From NCBI GenBank assembly GCA_964471155.1, contig CAYYFX010000002.1, positions 35,520 through 99,519 of the forward strand: DNA of 64,000 bases, written 5' to 3'. This stretch comes from CAYYFX01 sp964471155 (GTDB lineage: Bacteria > ARS69). Both the position numbers and the translations under genes were made by a program. The notes below the pieces were generated by a model, which ran no database searches, was not told the DNA's origin, and was given only the letters and a program-made list of their open reading frames with translations. This document shows positions 34,874 through 42,736 of this stretch, in pieces (the first letter of the stretch is position 1; each line of letters begins with the position of its first letter).

Positions 34874-37078
34874 CTACTGCGGGTAGTCCAGCGCTTCCGG
34901 GATGGCCACGCCGGCGAGGGCGTGGGCCGCGCGGTCCTTCGCCAGCCGCGCGCCCGTGATGCAGCCGTCCAGCCGGCGCCGCAGACGCTCGAACGGCTCC
35001 AGGCCGCGGAAGCTCGCGCACGGGCCCGCCTTCGGCGCGTGCGTGCCGTCCGTCTCCACGACGTCCCCGTACGCGCGCTCGCCCGCGTCGATCCCGGGCA
35101 TCACGGACTCCAGCCGGATGAGGTCGTCCGCGCCGAAGCACGACGCCCCGTTCTCCCACGACGGGTGCCGGTTGTAGCCGAACACGAGCTCCGTGCAGAT
35201 CCGCGCCGCCTCGCCGGCCGCGCGCGCGGCCTGCACGTGGCAGAGGTCCTGCAGGAAGGCGAACGTTCCCGCGTGCTCCGCGTCGTCCAGCTCCATCGCG
35301 TCCAGGATCTGGTAGCGGGACGCCAGCAGCCAGCACAGCGCGTCCGCCATCGGGAACGTGACGCCCTGGCGCTGCCCGCGGTACAGCGCCTTGCCGTCCG
35401 CGTCCGTGGCGCGCAGGAGGTGGCGCAGCGTCCACTGCCAGAGCTCCATCGCGGAGGCGAGCGCGCACGCGCCCGTGCCGGGGCGTCGCCCGGCGATCCG
35501 CCGCAGCTCGGCGATCCAGTCCCGGAGCTGCGCGAGGAACACCTCGCTCGTCATCGTCACGGAGAGCTGCCGGCGCTGCACGGCCTCCGGCCCCTCGTAC
35601 GTGGCCTCGAGCTGCGCGTCCATCCACTTGTGCGCGAGGAAGCCGGGGCAGTCCTCGGTGATGCCGTAGCCGCCCATCAGGCTCACGGCCTCGCGCATCG
35701 TGTTCGCGCCGTGGCCCGTGTTCCAGAGCTTGCAGGCGGGGCAGATCACGTTCGCCACCGCGTCCGCCAGCACGTACTCCACGAGCGGGTCCGCGGTGAG
35801 CCCGGCGATGCGCGCGTCGTCCCGCGTGGCGGCGGGCCGTCGCGCCAGTTCCAGCGCCTCGAGCGCGGCCGCCTCCACCTTCTTCAACTCCCGCATCTCC
35901 GCGCGCGGACCGTCCACGCCACGCTCGCGCAGCAGCTCCTCCTTGCGGTCCTCCACCGGGTCGAAGGCGTCGAAGTGCCGCGCCGCCGCGAACCCGAGCG
36001 ACGCGCTGGCCTCGCCGGTGGCCCACACGTCCACGAGGCGATGCAGCACGTCCTCCTTCTGCTGCAGGCCCATGTCGTAGCGCGGGGTGCCGGGCTTCTC
36101 GGCGGCGCCGCCGCGGAAGCGCGCGCGGTGGTAGCGGATCAGCGGCTCGATCGCGGACAGCAGCTTCGCCGACGTCATCAGGCCCACGGTCACGCGCGTC
36201 CGGCGGAAGACGCTCTCGATCACCGCGCCGTGATCGTGGTTCGGCACGATCACCCCGTCCCGCACCGTGTACCCGCCCACGATCCGGCTCGCCGGCACCG
36301 TGAGCGAGAAGATGGGGTCCGTGGTGGACGAGAGCTGGTGCACCATCTTCCGCGTGGGCGTGCCCCGGTCGAACGTGCCGGGGTCGTTCTCCTCGAGGAG
36401 GATCACGCAGCTTCCGTGGATCCGGGGATCATCCGAGGTCACCGCCGCGGTCACGAAGTTCGCGAAGCCCATGTTCGTGATGAAGCGCCCGCGCTTCTCC
36501 ACGCGCAGGAGCGGCTCCTGTCCGTCGTCCCACCGTTCCACCCGGACCTTGCCGGACAGCACGCCGGTCTCCACGCCCACGAACGGCAACGGCTCGGTGA
36601 GGCAGAACGCGCCGCGCCACGGCTTCGCGGCGCCGCCGGGCACGCAGCGCGCCATGGTCTCGCGGCGCTGCTCCGGCGTGCCCTTCTCGTGGATGGGCGC
36701 CAGCGCGAGGCAGCCGGCCAGGCTGCACGTGGCCGCGCCGCCGTCCACCCACGCCAGCTCGAACGCGGCGAGCGCGAGCGCGAAGTTCTTCGGCCCGACG
36801 AGGTAGCCGCCGAACTCCGGGTCCATGTACAGGGACGTCAGTCCCGCGTCGTCGAACGCATCGAGCAGCGCGGACTTCGCCTCGGTCCACTCGTGCGCAT
36901 GCCGCGCGCCCTCCGCCACCAGCCGCGCCACCGGCCCGCGGGCCACGGAGCGCGCGGACTGCACGACCATCTGCAGGTCGTACCGGTCCCGGAACCGCCA
37001 GAGGATCTGCCGTGCGTCGTCCCCGGGCAGCGTCTCGAGCGCCGGCCCGGCGGCCGTCCCGGCCACCTTCGCATCCAT
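34874..37078 (-). CDS. Large acyl-CoA dehydrogenase
   Basis: 734 residues, far longer than the ~380 of medium-chain enzymes and nearer the bacterial FadE-like/very-long-chain forms. Features: N-terminal helical domain with FDDAGLTSLYMDPEFGGYLV, beta domain AFCLTEPLPFVGVETGV (substrate/FAD strand), and NTGHGANTMREAVSLMGGYG with the conserved C-terminal FAD-binding GGxG; catalytic Glu likely in EDCPGFLAHKWMDAQLEATY. Oxidises acyl-CoA to enoyl-CoA and hands electrons to EtfAB. First gene of the four-gene electron-transfer operon. ATG 37078 preceded by AAGGGG. Confidence 0.92.
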   Translation of the reverse strand: MDAKVAGTAAGPALETLPGDDARQILWRFRDRYDLQMVVQSARSVARGPVARLVAEGARHAHEWTEAKSALLDAFDDAGLTSLYMDPEFGGYLVGPKNFALALAAFELAWVDGGAATCSLAGCLALAPIHEKGTPEQRRETMARCVPGGAAKPWRGAFCLTEPLPFVGVETGVLSGKVRVERWDDGQEPLLRVEKRGRFITNMGFANFVTAAVTSDDPRIHGSCVILLEENDPGTFDRGTPTRKMVHQLSSTTDPIFSLTVPASRIVGGYTVRDGVIVPNHDHGAVIESVFRRTRVTVGLMTSAKLLSAIEPLIRYHRARFRGGAAEKPGTPRYDMGLQQKEDVLHRLVDVWATGEASASLGFAAARHFDAFDPVEDRKEELLRERGVDGPRAEMRELKKVEAAALEALELARRPAATRDDARIAGLTADPLVEYVLADAVANVICPACKLWNTGHGANTMREAVSLMGGYGITEDCPGFLAHKWMDAQLEATYEGPEAVQRRQLSVTMTSEVFLAQLRDWIAELRRIAGRRPGTGACALASAMELWQWTLRHLLRATDADGKALYRGQRQGVTFPMADALCWLLASRYQILDAMELDDAEHAGTFAFLQDLCHVQAARAAGEAARICTELVFGYNRHPSWENGASCFGADDLIRLESVMPGIDAGERAYGDVVETDGTHAPKAGPCASFRGLEPFERLRRRLDGCITGARLAKDRAAHALAGVAIPEALDYPQ

Positions 37079-37232
37079 GGGGTAGCCCCTTTCGTGGTCG
37101 GGGCACGCGCGCCCCGTCGCTGGGGTCGATCGAGCCAAGGTACGCAAAGGGGAGCAACGAGTCCACTTTGGGGCCGGACGACCCGACCCGTCCCCGGGCG
37201 CCGGACTTGCCACCGAAGTCGTTGGGCAGCCG

Positions 37233-39548
37233 CTACTTGGGACCTTGCGCGCCCGCCACGGCCGCCTGCCCGAACGCGATGCCCCCGTCGTTCGGCGGGA
37301 AGGCGCGCGGCACGAGCACCCGGACTCCCCGCCCGGCCAGCCCCGCGGCCGTGCGCTCCAGCAGGCGGACGTTCTGGAAGACCCCGCCGGAGAGGACCAC
37401 CGTGTCCAGGCCCCGCTCCCCCAGGAGCGCGAGGCACGCGGCCACCGTCCCGTCCGCGAACCCGTCGTGGAAGCGCGCCGCGATACGCGCCGCCGGCACC
37501 CCGGCCGCCGCGTCCCGCTGCACGGCGCGCACGAGCGCGCGCGCGTCGAGGATCCGCATCCCCGGCGTTTCCGCGATCGGGAACGCGTACGCTCCGGCCC
37601 CGTCGCGACCCGCGTCCGGATCGGCCGCCGCTTCCAGCTCCGCCGCCGCCTGCCCCTCGTAGGTCACGCGCGCGCGGATCCCGAGCAGCGCGGCCACCGC
37701 GTCGAAGAGCCGACCGGCGCTCGTGGTCGCGGGCGACGCGAAGCCGCCGCGGGCGAGACGCGCGATCGTCGCCCAGGTCGCGGCGTCCACGTCGCCGCGC
37801 AGCACTTCCGGAACCGGCGGCACCTCGTCGTCGCAGGCGACGAGCCACGCGCACGCCATGCGCCATGGCTCGCGGATCGCCGCCGCGCCGCCCGGCATGC
37901 GGACCGGCCACAGGTGCGCGACGCGCCCGAAGCTCCGGAGGTCCCCGGCGAGCAGCTCGCCGCCCCACACGGTCCCGTCCGGGCCGTACCCGGTGCCGTC
38001 GTAGATCACGCCGAGCGCCGGCCCGCGCTCCCCGTGCTCCGCGAGGCACGCCGCGAGGTGCGCATGATGATGCTGCACACCGACCCGCGACACGTCGCCG
38101 CGTTGCCGCGCGTACTCGGTGGAGAGGTAGTCCGGGTGCAGGTCGTGCACCGCGGCCTCCGGAGCCACGGCGCACATCCGCTCGAGGTGCGCGATCCCCT
38201 CCCGGTACGAGCGGAGCGTCTCGTAGTTCTCGAGGTCGCCGATGTGGTGTCCCACCCACACGCGCCGTCCGCGCCCCACGGCGAACGTGCACTTCAGCTC
38301 CGGCCCGCACGCCAGGACGGGTCGCGGCAGCGGATCCGGCAGATCGAACGGGAGCGGCACGTACCCGCGCGACCGGCGCAGCATCAGCGGCACGCGCGCG
38401 CCGCCGAGCGACACCACGCGCACCACCGAGTCGTCGGTGCGGGTCTCGATCGGGCGGTCGTGCACGAGGAACAGGTCGGCCAGCGGGCGCAGCCGCTCCG
38501 CCGCCTCGGCGTCGTCGTACGCGATGGGCTCGTCGGAGACGTTCCCGCTGGTCATCACGAGGGGAGCGCCGGCATCCGCCAGCAGCAGGTGGTGCAGCGG
38601 CGTGTACGGCAGCATCACGCCGAGCTCGCGACGCCCCGCGGCCACCGCGTCCGCCACCGGCGCGTCCGGCTGCCGCGCGGCCAGCACGATGGGCCGCTCG
38701 CGCGAGCAGAGGAGCGCCTCCTCCTCCGCGCCGAGCCGCACGAGGCGACGCGCCGCATCCGCGTCCCGCGCCATCAGCGCGAACGGCTTGTCGTCGCGGC
38801 CCTTGCGGCGGCGCAACGTCCCCACGGCCCGCGCGTCGTCCGCGCGGCACGCCAGGTGGTATCCGCCGAGTCCCTTCACCGCCACGATCGCGCCGCTCCG
38901 CAGGGCCGCAGCCGCCGCGCGCACGGCGTCGTCCTCGGGACCGGCCGCCGCGCCCGCCGCATCCACGAGCCGCGCGCGCGGCCCGCACACCGGACACGCG
39001 TTCGGCTGCGCGTGGAAGCGACGGTTCGCGGGATCCTCGTACTCCACGCGGCAGGCGTCGCACATCGCGAAGCCGGCCATGGTGGTGAGCGCGCGGTCGT
39101 ACGGCACGCCGCGCACGATCGTGAAGCGCGGCCCGCAGTCCGTGCAGTTGATGAACGGGTAGCGGAACCGCCGGTCCGAGGGATCGAGCAGCTCGGCGAG
39201 GCACGCGTCGCACGTGGCGATGTCCGGGGAGATCAACGCCTCCGACGCTTCCCCCGCGGCGCTCTCGAGGATCGAGAAGCCGCCGGCGGCGCCGGTGGGC
39301 GCCAGCTCGTCGACCGCCAGGGAGTCGATGCGCGCGAGCGGCGGTCGCTCCGCGGGCAGCCGTTCGAGGAACCGGGCGACCGCGGCGGCCGGACCCTCGG
39401 CCTCCACTTCCACACCGCGGGAGTCGTTGCGCACGAACCCCTGCAGCGCGAGCGACGCCGCCAGCCGGAGCACGTACGGGCGGAACCCCACGCCCTGCAC
39501 GATGCCCGTGAGGGCAACCCGGATCCGCCGAGGTGGCTCCTGCCGCAT
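37233..39548 (-). CDS. hypF: Hydrogenase maturation carbamoyltransferase HypF
   Basis: 771 residues, full length. Domains in order: acylphosphatase (~8-95; LTGIVQGVGFRPYVLRLAAS), two zinc fingers (CDACLAELLD ... INCTDCGPRF; CDACRVEYED ... NACPVCGP), YrdC-like (~205-385; VKGLGGYHLACRADDA) and Kae1-like (~395-760; VGVQHHHAHLAACLAEHG, YDGTGYGPDGTVWGGELL). Uses carbamoyl phosphate and ATP to charge HypE for the CN ligands of [NiFe] hydrogenase. No hydrogenase or other hyp genes are in the window, so it is an orphan here. ATG 39548 starts exactly at the acylphosphatase domain; a sigma-54-like site lies 34 nt upstream. Confidence 0.95.
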   Translation of the reverse strand: MRQEPPRRIRVALTGIVQGVGFRPYVLRLAASLALQGFVRNDSRGVEVEAEGPAAAVARFLERLPAERPPLARIDSLAVDELAPTGAAGGFSILESAAGEASEALISPDIATCDACLAELLDPSDRRFRYPFINCTDCGPRFTIVRGVPYDRALTTMAGFAMCDACRVEYEDPANRRFHAQPNACPVCGPRARLVDAAGAAAGPEDDAVRAAAAALRSGAIVAVKGLGGYHLACRADDARAVGTLRRRKGRDDKPFALMARDADAARRLVRLGAEEEALLCSRERPIVLAARQPDAPVADAVAAGRRELGVMLPYTPLHHLLLADAGAPLVMTSGNVSDEPIAYDDAEAAERLRPLADLFLVHDRPIETRTDDSVVRVVSLGGARVPLMLRRSRGYVPLPFDLPDPLPRPVLACGPELKCTFAVGRGRRVWVGHHIGDLENYETLRSYREGIAHLERMCAVAPEAAVHDLHPDYLSTEYARQRGDVSRVGVQHHHAHLAACLAEHGERGPALGVIYDGTGYGPDGTVWGGELLAGDLRSFGRVAHLWPVRMPGGAAAIREPWRMACAWLVACDDEVPPVPEVLRGDVDAATWATIARLARGGFASPATTSAGRLFDAVAALLGIRARVTYEGQAAAELEAAADPDAGRDGAGAYAFPIAETPGMRILDARALVRAVQRDAAAGVPAARIAARFHDGFADGTVAACLALLGERGLDTVVLSGGVFQNVRLLERTAAGLAGRGVRVLVPRAFPPNDGGIAFGQAAVAGAQGPK

Positions 39549-39581
39549 GCGGGCCCTCACCTGCTCTCGCTGCGCTCCCCG

Positions 39582-39597
39582 CGCGACGAGCGTGCCG
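39582..39597 (-). promoter_or_regulatory. Sigma-54-like promoter before hypF
   Basis: Minus-strand CGGCACGCTCGTCGCG: GGCACG, ten-base GG-to-GC spacing kept, two mismatches (first T, second T of TTGC). 34 nt before ATG 39548. In E. coli hypF is also sigma-54 dependent. Divergent from the site at 39689. Confidence 0.42.
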
Positions 39598-39688
39598 CAG
39601 GGTACGCCGGAGTTCCCGCCCGGAACAGGGACCGGTGGCTCATGGGCCGGATCGTTCGCCGGTGGTCGAGCCGTCATCTCCGGTGAAC

Positions 39689-39704
39689 CGGTACGACGCT
39701 TGCG
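39689..39704 (+). promoter_or_regulatory. Sigma-54-like promoter of the YqjD-like operon
   Basis: CGGTACGACGCTTGCG: GG(T)ACG, four bases, TTGC; mismatches at the first T and the C after GG. ATG of the first gene is ~105 nt downstream. Between this and the hypF site lies the inverted repeat GTTCC-N5-GGAAC (39612-39626). Confidence 0.45.
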
Positions 39705-39808
39705 GTGTTCCCCCCATGTGGACGCGCGCGACGGCGCGTCCGTCTCCGCACGCGCGGCACTCCCCGCGAGCGTCGCCGTGCCTGCCATCCACGCCCGGGA
39801 GGACCCGA

Positions 39809-40105
39809 ATGACGACGAGAACCAGCGGGAGCGACACGGAGCGCACGACCTCGCAGTTGAAGGATCAGATGGAAACGCTGAAGGAGGACATGGGACAGAT
39901 GGGCCGGCTCGCGAAGACCGCCGCCGCCGAGAAGGTGGACGAGATGAGGGAACGCGCGCGCGAGGTCGTGAGCGCCGGACGCGAGAAGACGGTCAAGTAC
40001 GAGGACGCCCTGCTCGAGAAGGTGCGCACGCACCCGCTGCAGACGGTGGCCGTCGCGGCGGGCGTCGGGTTCGTGCTGGGCTTCCTGACCCGGCGACGCC
40101 CGTGA
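39809..40105 (+). CDS. YqjD/ElaB-like (DUF883) membrane-anchored protein
   Basis: 98 residues. Amphipathic helical body (TSQLKDQMETLKEDMGQMGR, KVDEMRERAREVVSAGREK) and a C-terminal membrane segment with GLY/ARG tail (TVAVAAGVGFVLGFLTRRRP), the layout of the DUF883 family. E. coli YqjD is inner-membrane and ribosome-associated in stationary phase. GGGAGGACCCGA precedes ATG. Its stop overlaps the GTG of the next gene, as in yqjDEK. Confidence 0.85.
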   Translation: MTTRTSGSDTERTTSQLKDQMETLKEDMGQMGRLAKTAAAEKVDEMRERAREVVSAGREKTVKYEDALLEKVRTHPLQTVAVAAGVGFVLGFLTRRRP

Positions 40106-40536
40106 GCGCCGCCGCCCCCCCGGGGAGCGCGGCCGCGCGCTCCCCGCGGAACGGTCATGCCGCGGCCGGCCCGGGGGACGAGACGCTCGAGCGCCTCGCC
40201 GGCATGGCAGCGGACCTCTCGGATCTCGCACGGGTGCGGATCGAACGGGTCCACGAGCGTGTGCGGGACGCGTCGGTGCAGGGGCGACGGGCGCTCTGGG
40301 CAGGGCTCGTCGCGGCCGCGGTCTCGGTGACCGCCGTGGTGCTCGTGATCCGCGGGGCATCCGCGGGCGTGGCGTCGTTGCTGGGGCCGGGGAGTGCATG
40401 GCTGGCGGATCTGCTCGTGGGCGTGCTGGCGCTGGCGGCGGTGGTCGTCACGCACTTCGCACGGCATGCCGCCGTGCAGCGGCGCCGCGTGCGCCACCTG
40501 GAACGTCGGCTCGCCCCCAAGGGAGGTGCGCCATGA
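40102..40536 (+). CDS. YqjE-like (holin superfamily) membrane protein
   Basis: 144 residues, GTG overlapping the previous stop. A hydrophilic N-terminal helix (LERLAGMAADLSDLARVRIE) leads to two membrane helices (ALWAGLVAAAVSVTAVVLVI; WLADLLVGVLALAAVVVTHF), the pattern of the PF07332-type putative holin family to which YqjE belongs. Middle gene of the three-gene operon. Confidence 0.7.
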   Translation: MSAAAPPGSAAARSPRNGHAAAGPGDETLERLAGMAADLSDLARVRIERVHERVRDASVQGRRALWAGLVAAAVSVTAVVLVIRGASAGVASLLGPGSAWLADLLVGVLALAAVVVTHFARHAAVQRRRVRHLERRLAPKGGAP

Positions 40537-40841
40537 CGCCCGCGGAGTACCTGCGCCGGCGCGAGCACGGGCTCCGCCGCTCCCTGCATGCGCGCGGGTC
40601 GGCGCTCCTGACGGACGCCGACCGCCGGCTCGACCTCTCGGAGAGGATCCGCCGTCATCCGTGGCTCGCGCTCGGCGCGGGCGCACTGGCCGGCGGGCTC
40701 CTCGGGGGACTCGCGGCGCGGGTGCCCGTCGGGGGCGCCGTGCGCGGACTGGCATCGCCCCTGCTGCGCATCGCCTCCGCCGCGTGGAGCGCGCCGCACG
40801 CTCCGCACGGGGAGATGGCCGACGGGACGCCGGCGGACTGA
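40533..40841 (+). CDS. YqjK-like small protein
   Basis: 102 residues, ATG overlapping the preceding TGA (ATGA) with GGGAGG upstream. Arg-rich N terminus (MTPAEYLRRREHGLRRSLHA), motif RIRRHPWLALGAGALAGGLL with a Gly-rich membrane helix. Position and layout match YqjK in the yqjDEK operon, though sequence alone is weak evidence. Confidence 0.65.
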   Translation: MTPAEYLRRREHGLRRSLHARGSALLTDADRRLDLSERIRRHPWLALGAGALAGGLLGGLAARVPVGGAVRGLASPLLRIASAAWSAPHAPHGEMADGTPAD

Positions 40842-40929
40842 TCGGGCGGCGATCGACGGCCGCAGCGAAGCAACGCGCCGGTGCCGCCCCCCGCATGGGG
40901 TCGGGACTGGACGCCCGGGACGGCCGCGG

Positions 40930-40941
40930 TATGCTTCTGCC
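40930..40941 (+). promoter_or_regulatory. TANNNT box six bases before ATG (haem lipoprotein)
   Basis: TATGCT (40930-40935), six bases, ATG 40942; a TGGAC -35-like element lies 17 nt further up. No Shine-Dalgarno. Confidence 0.48.
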
Positions 40942-41520
40942 ATGCGATCCCGACGTTCCGTCGTTCCGCTGGGCGTGTTCGCCCTCGCCCTGCTCGCCGG
41001 GTGCGCCGGCGGCCGCCCGGACGCGGGCGAACCCGTGGCGGACGCCGACCTCGCGCGCGCGCACGAGGCCCTCGGGCCGTTCCAGCGGGAGCTGATGGGC
41101 GCCCTGTCGAAGGCCATGGCGGACGGCGGCCCGGAGGCGGCCATCGACGTCTGCCGCACGGAAGCGCCCGCCATCGCGGCGGCGGCGGCGACGGGCGGAG
41201 CGGGCGTCGAGATCGGCCGCACCAGCCACCGCCTGCGGAACCCGGCGAACGCGCCGCGCCCGTGGATGGAGCCGCTGCTCGCGGCGTACGTGGCGGACCC
41301 GGCGAACGCGAAGCCTCGCGCCGTGCGTCTCGGCAAGGACCGCATCGGCTACGTGGAGCCCATCCGCGTCAGGGGCATGTGCCTGGCGTGCCACGGGGAG
41401 GACGTGTCCGCGTCCATCCTCGAGCGCGTGCGCGCGCACTACCCGGAGGACGCCGCCACCGGGTTCCGCGACGGGGACCTGCGCGGGATGTTCTGGGTGG
41501 AGCTGCCCAAGTCGTCCTGA
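40942..41520 (+). CDS. DUF3365 (Tll0287-like) haem-binding lipoprotein
   Basis: 192 residues. Lipoprotein signal MRSRRSVVPLGVFALALLAGC with lipobox LAGC. The mature domain matches DUF3365: AIDVCRTEAPAIAA, GRTSHRLRNPANAPRPWMEP and the single c-type haem site CLACH (in MCLACHGEDV). Domain family members bind one haem c and act as redox or gas sensors in kinases and chemoreceptors; here it is a stand-alone lipoprotein, probably in the periplasm. Confidence 0.9.
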   Translation: MRSRRSVVPLGVFALALLAGCAGGRPDAGEPVADADLARAHEALGPFQRELMGALSKAMADGGPEAAIDVCRTEAPAIAAAAATGGAGVEIGRTSHRLRNPANAPRPWMEPLLAAYVADPANAKPRAVRLGKDRIGYVEPIRVRGMCLACHGEDVSASILERVRAHYPEDAATGFRDGDLRGMFWVELPKSS

Positions 41521-41540
41521 GACCCCGGCGCGGCGTGCGG

Positions 41541-42446
41541 TCAGTCCGCGGCCGCTCCGTCCCCGCCCGCGTCCGGCCCCGCCACCGGCAGCACGAGCTC
41601 CACGTCTTCGCTCTCCTTCCCCGGCTCCACGAGCACGCGCGCCCGCTTCTCGCCGCGGCCCGCCGCCGCCGCGCGCACCTCCCACGTGCCCGGCTGCAGC
41701 CCGAGGATCGTCCACCGGCCGTCGAGGCCGGTCGAAGTGCGGGCGACGTCCGTGCCGGACACCGCCTCCACCGCCGCACCGCCGACCGGCCGTCCACCGC
41801 CCGCGTCCCCGTCGATCCGACCTTCCTCCCGCACCAGTCCGGACACGGCGCCGCTCGTCGTGAGGTTCGCCACGCGCAGCACGGGATGGAAGTGGAAGGA
41901 GCGGATGTCCGCCGCGCGGCGCGCCGACGCCGGGATCGCGCGGAACGACCCGGACACGTCGAAGTCCAGGAGGACCTCGGTCGTGTCCGCCCCGCCCACC
42001 GCGATCGGCGGCTGCGGGAAGATCTTCAGGCCGCTCGTGTCGCCCGACGGCACGCGCAGGTCGAACGTGCGCCCGTCGGTCAGGGTCACCGCGCCCTCCG
42101 GGACGCGCACGCGGATCTGGTCCACGACGCCCGCGGGCAGGTCCGCGGAGACGAGCACCTCGGTGATCCCGTTGCGCAGTTCCATCAACTCCACGACGCG
42201 CGGCTCCTCGGACAGGACGTAGAACGCGGACTCCTCGTCCGCGTCCGCATCCACGTAGACCTCCACGCGGTCGATGAGCACGTGCGCCGAGGCGATCGCC
42301 TCGAACGGGTACGGCGCATCCGAGACGCGCACCACGAAGGCGCCCCGCGCCGGCCGGTCCTCGTCCGTGCACCCGCCGGCAAGTCCCGCCGCCAGCGCGG
42401 CCACGAGGAGGAGCAGGAACGGTCGATTGCTCGAACGGCGGTTCAT
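41541..42446 (-). CDS. DUF4382 lipoprotein with C-terminal beta-sandwich
   Basis: 301 residues. MNRRSSNRPFLLLLVAALAA..GGC gives a lipobox. The body opens as DUF4382 (FVVRVSDAPYPFEAIASAHV, LRNGITEVLVSADLPAG, GDTSGLKIFPQ), found in exported proteins of unknown function; a carboxypeptidase-regulatory-like fold (TSTGLDGRWTILGLQPGTWE) ends it. ATG 42446 has GGAGGGAG upstream. A weaker sigma-54-like site lies 37 nt before it. Confidence 0.82.
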   Translation of the reverse strand: MNRRSSNRPFLLLLVAALAAGLAGGCTDEDRPARGAFVVRVSDAPYPFEAIASAHVLIDRVEVYVDADADEESAFYVLSEEPRVVELMELRNGITEVLVSADLPAGVVDQIRVRVPEGAVTLTDGRTFDLRVPSGDTSGLKIFPQPPIAVGGADTTEVLLDFDVSGSFRAIPASARRAADIRSFHFHPVLRVANLTTSGAVSGLVREEGRIDGDAGGGRPVGGAAVEAVSGTDVARTSTGLDGRWTILGLQPGTWEVRAAAAGRGEKRARVLVEPGKESEDVELVLPVAGPDAGGDGAAAD

Positions 42447-42482
42447 GATCTCCCTCCGGTTGCGGGGGACCCGGAACGCTCT

Positions 42483-42498
42483 TGCGAGAGGTGTACCA
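42483..42498 (-). promoter_or_regulatory. Weak sigma-54-like promoter before the DUF4382 gene
   Basis: Minus strand TGGTACACCTCTCGCA: GG and GC at the required ten-base separation, three mismatches. 37 nt from ATG 42446. Divergent from the stronger site at 42674. Confidence 0.35.
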
Positions 42499-42589
42499 GA
42501 ACACCGGCGCCGAGGGAGCCGAATCGTCGCCAGGGAACGCGAGCGGACGCGAACGCGATCACGCCGCGCGCGGTAGAACTTGCCGGATC

Positions 42590-42599
42590 GTTTCGAAAC
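42590..42599. promoter_or_regulatory. Palindrome GTTTCGAAAC between two sigma-54-like sites
   Basis: Perfect 10-bp palindrome, A/T-containing in GC-rich DNA, ~92 nt from one -24 element and ~75 nt from the other. Candidate shared activator site. Confidence 0.35.
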
Positions 42600-42673
42600 T
42601 CCACGAACGGAAGCGCCGCGCGTCCGGGGGTGCATTCCGCGCAAACCACGCCGCCCCGGCGGCTTGCACGGCG

Positions 42674-42689
42674 TGGCACGCGCGCTGCT
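42674..42689 (+). promoter_or_regulatory. Sigma-54 promoter of the broken barrel gene
   Basis: TGGCACGCGCGCTGCT: full TGGCACG, four bases, C-TGCT (one mismatch to TTGCT). 48 nt before the ATG at 42737, which has GGAGGATCGGCG as Shine-Dalgarno. Confidence 0.62.
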
Positions 42690-42736
42690 ATGCGGATCCC
42701 GCGTGCTGTCCGGGACTCCCCTGCGGAGGATCGGCG

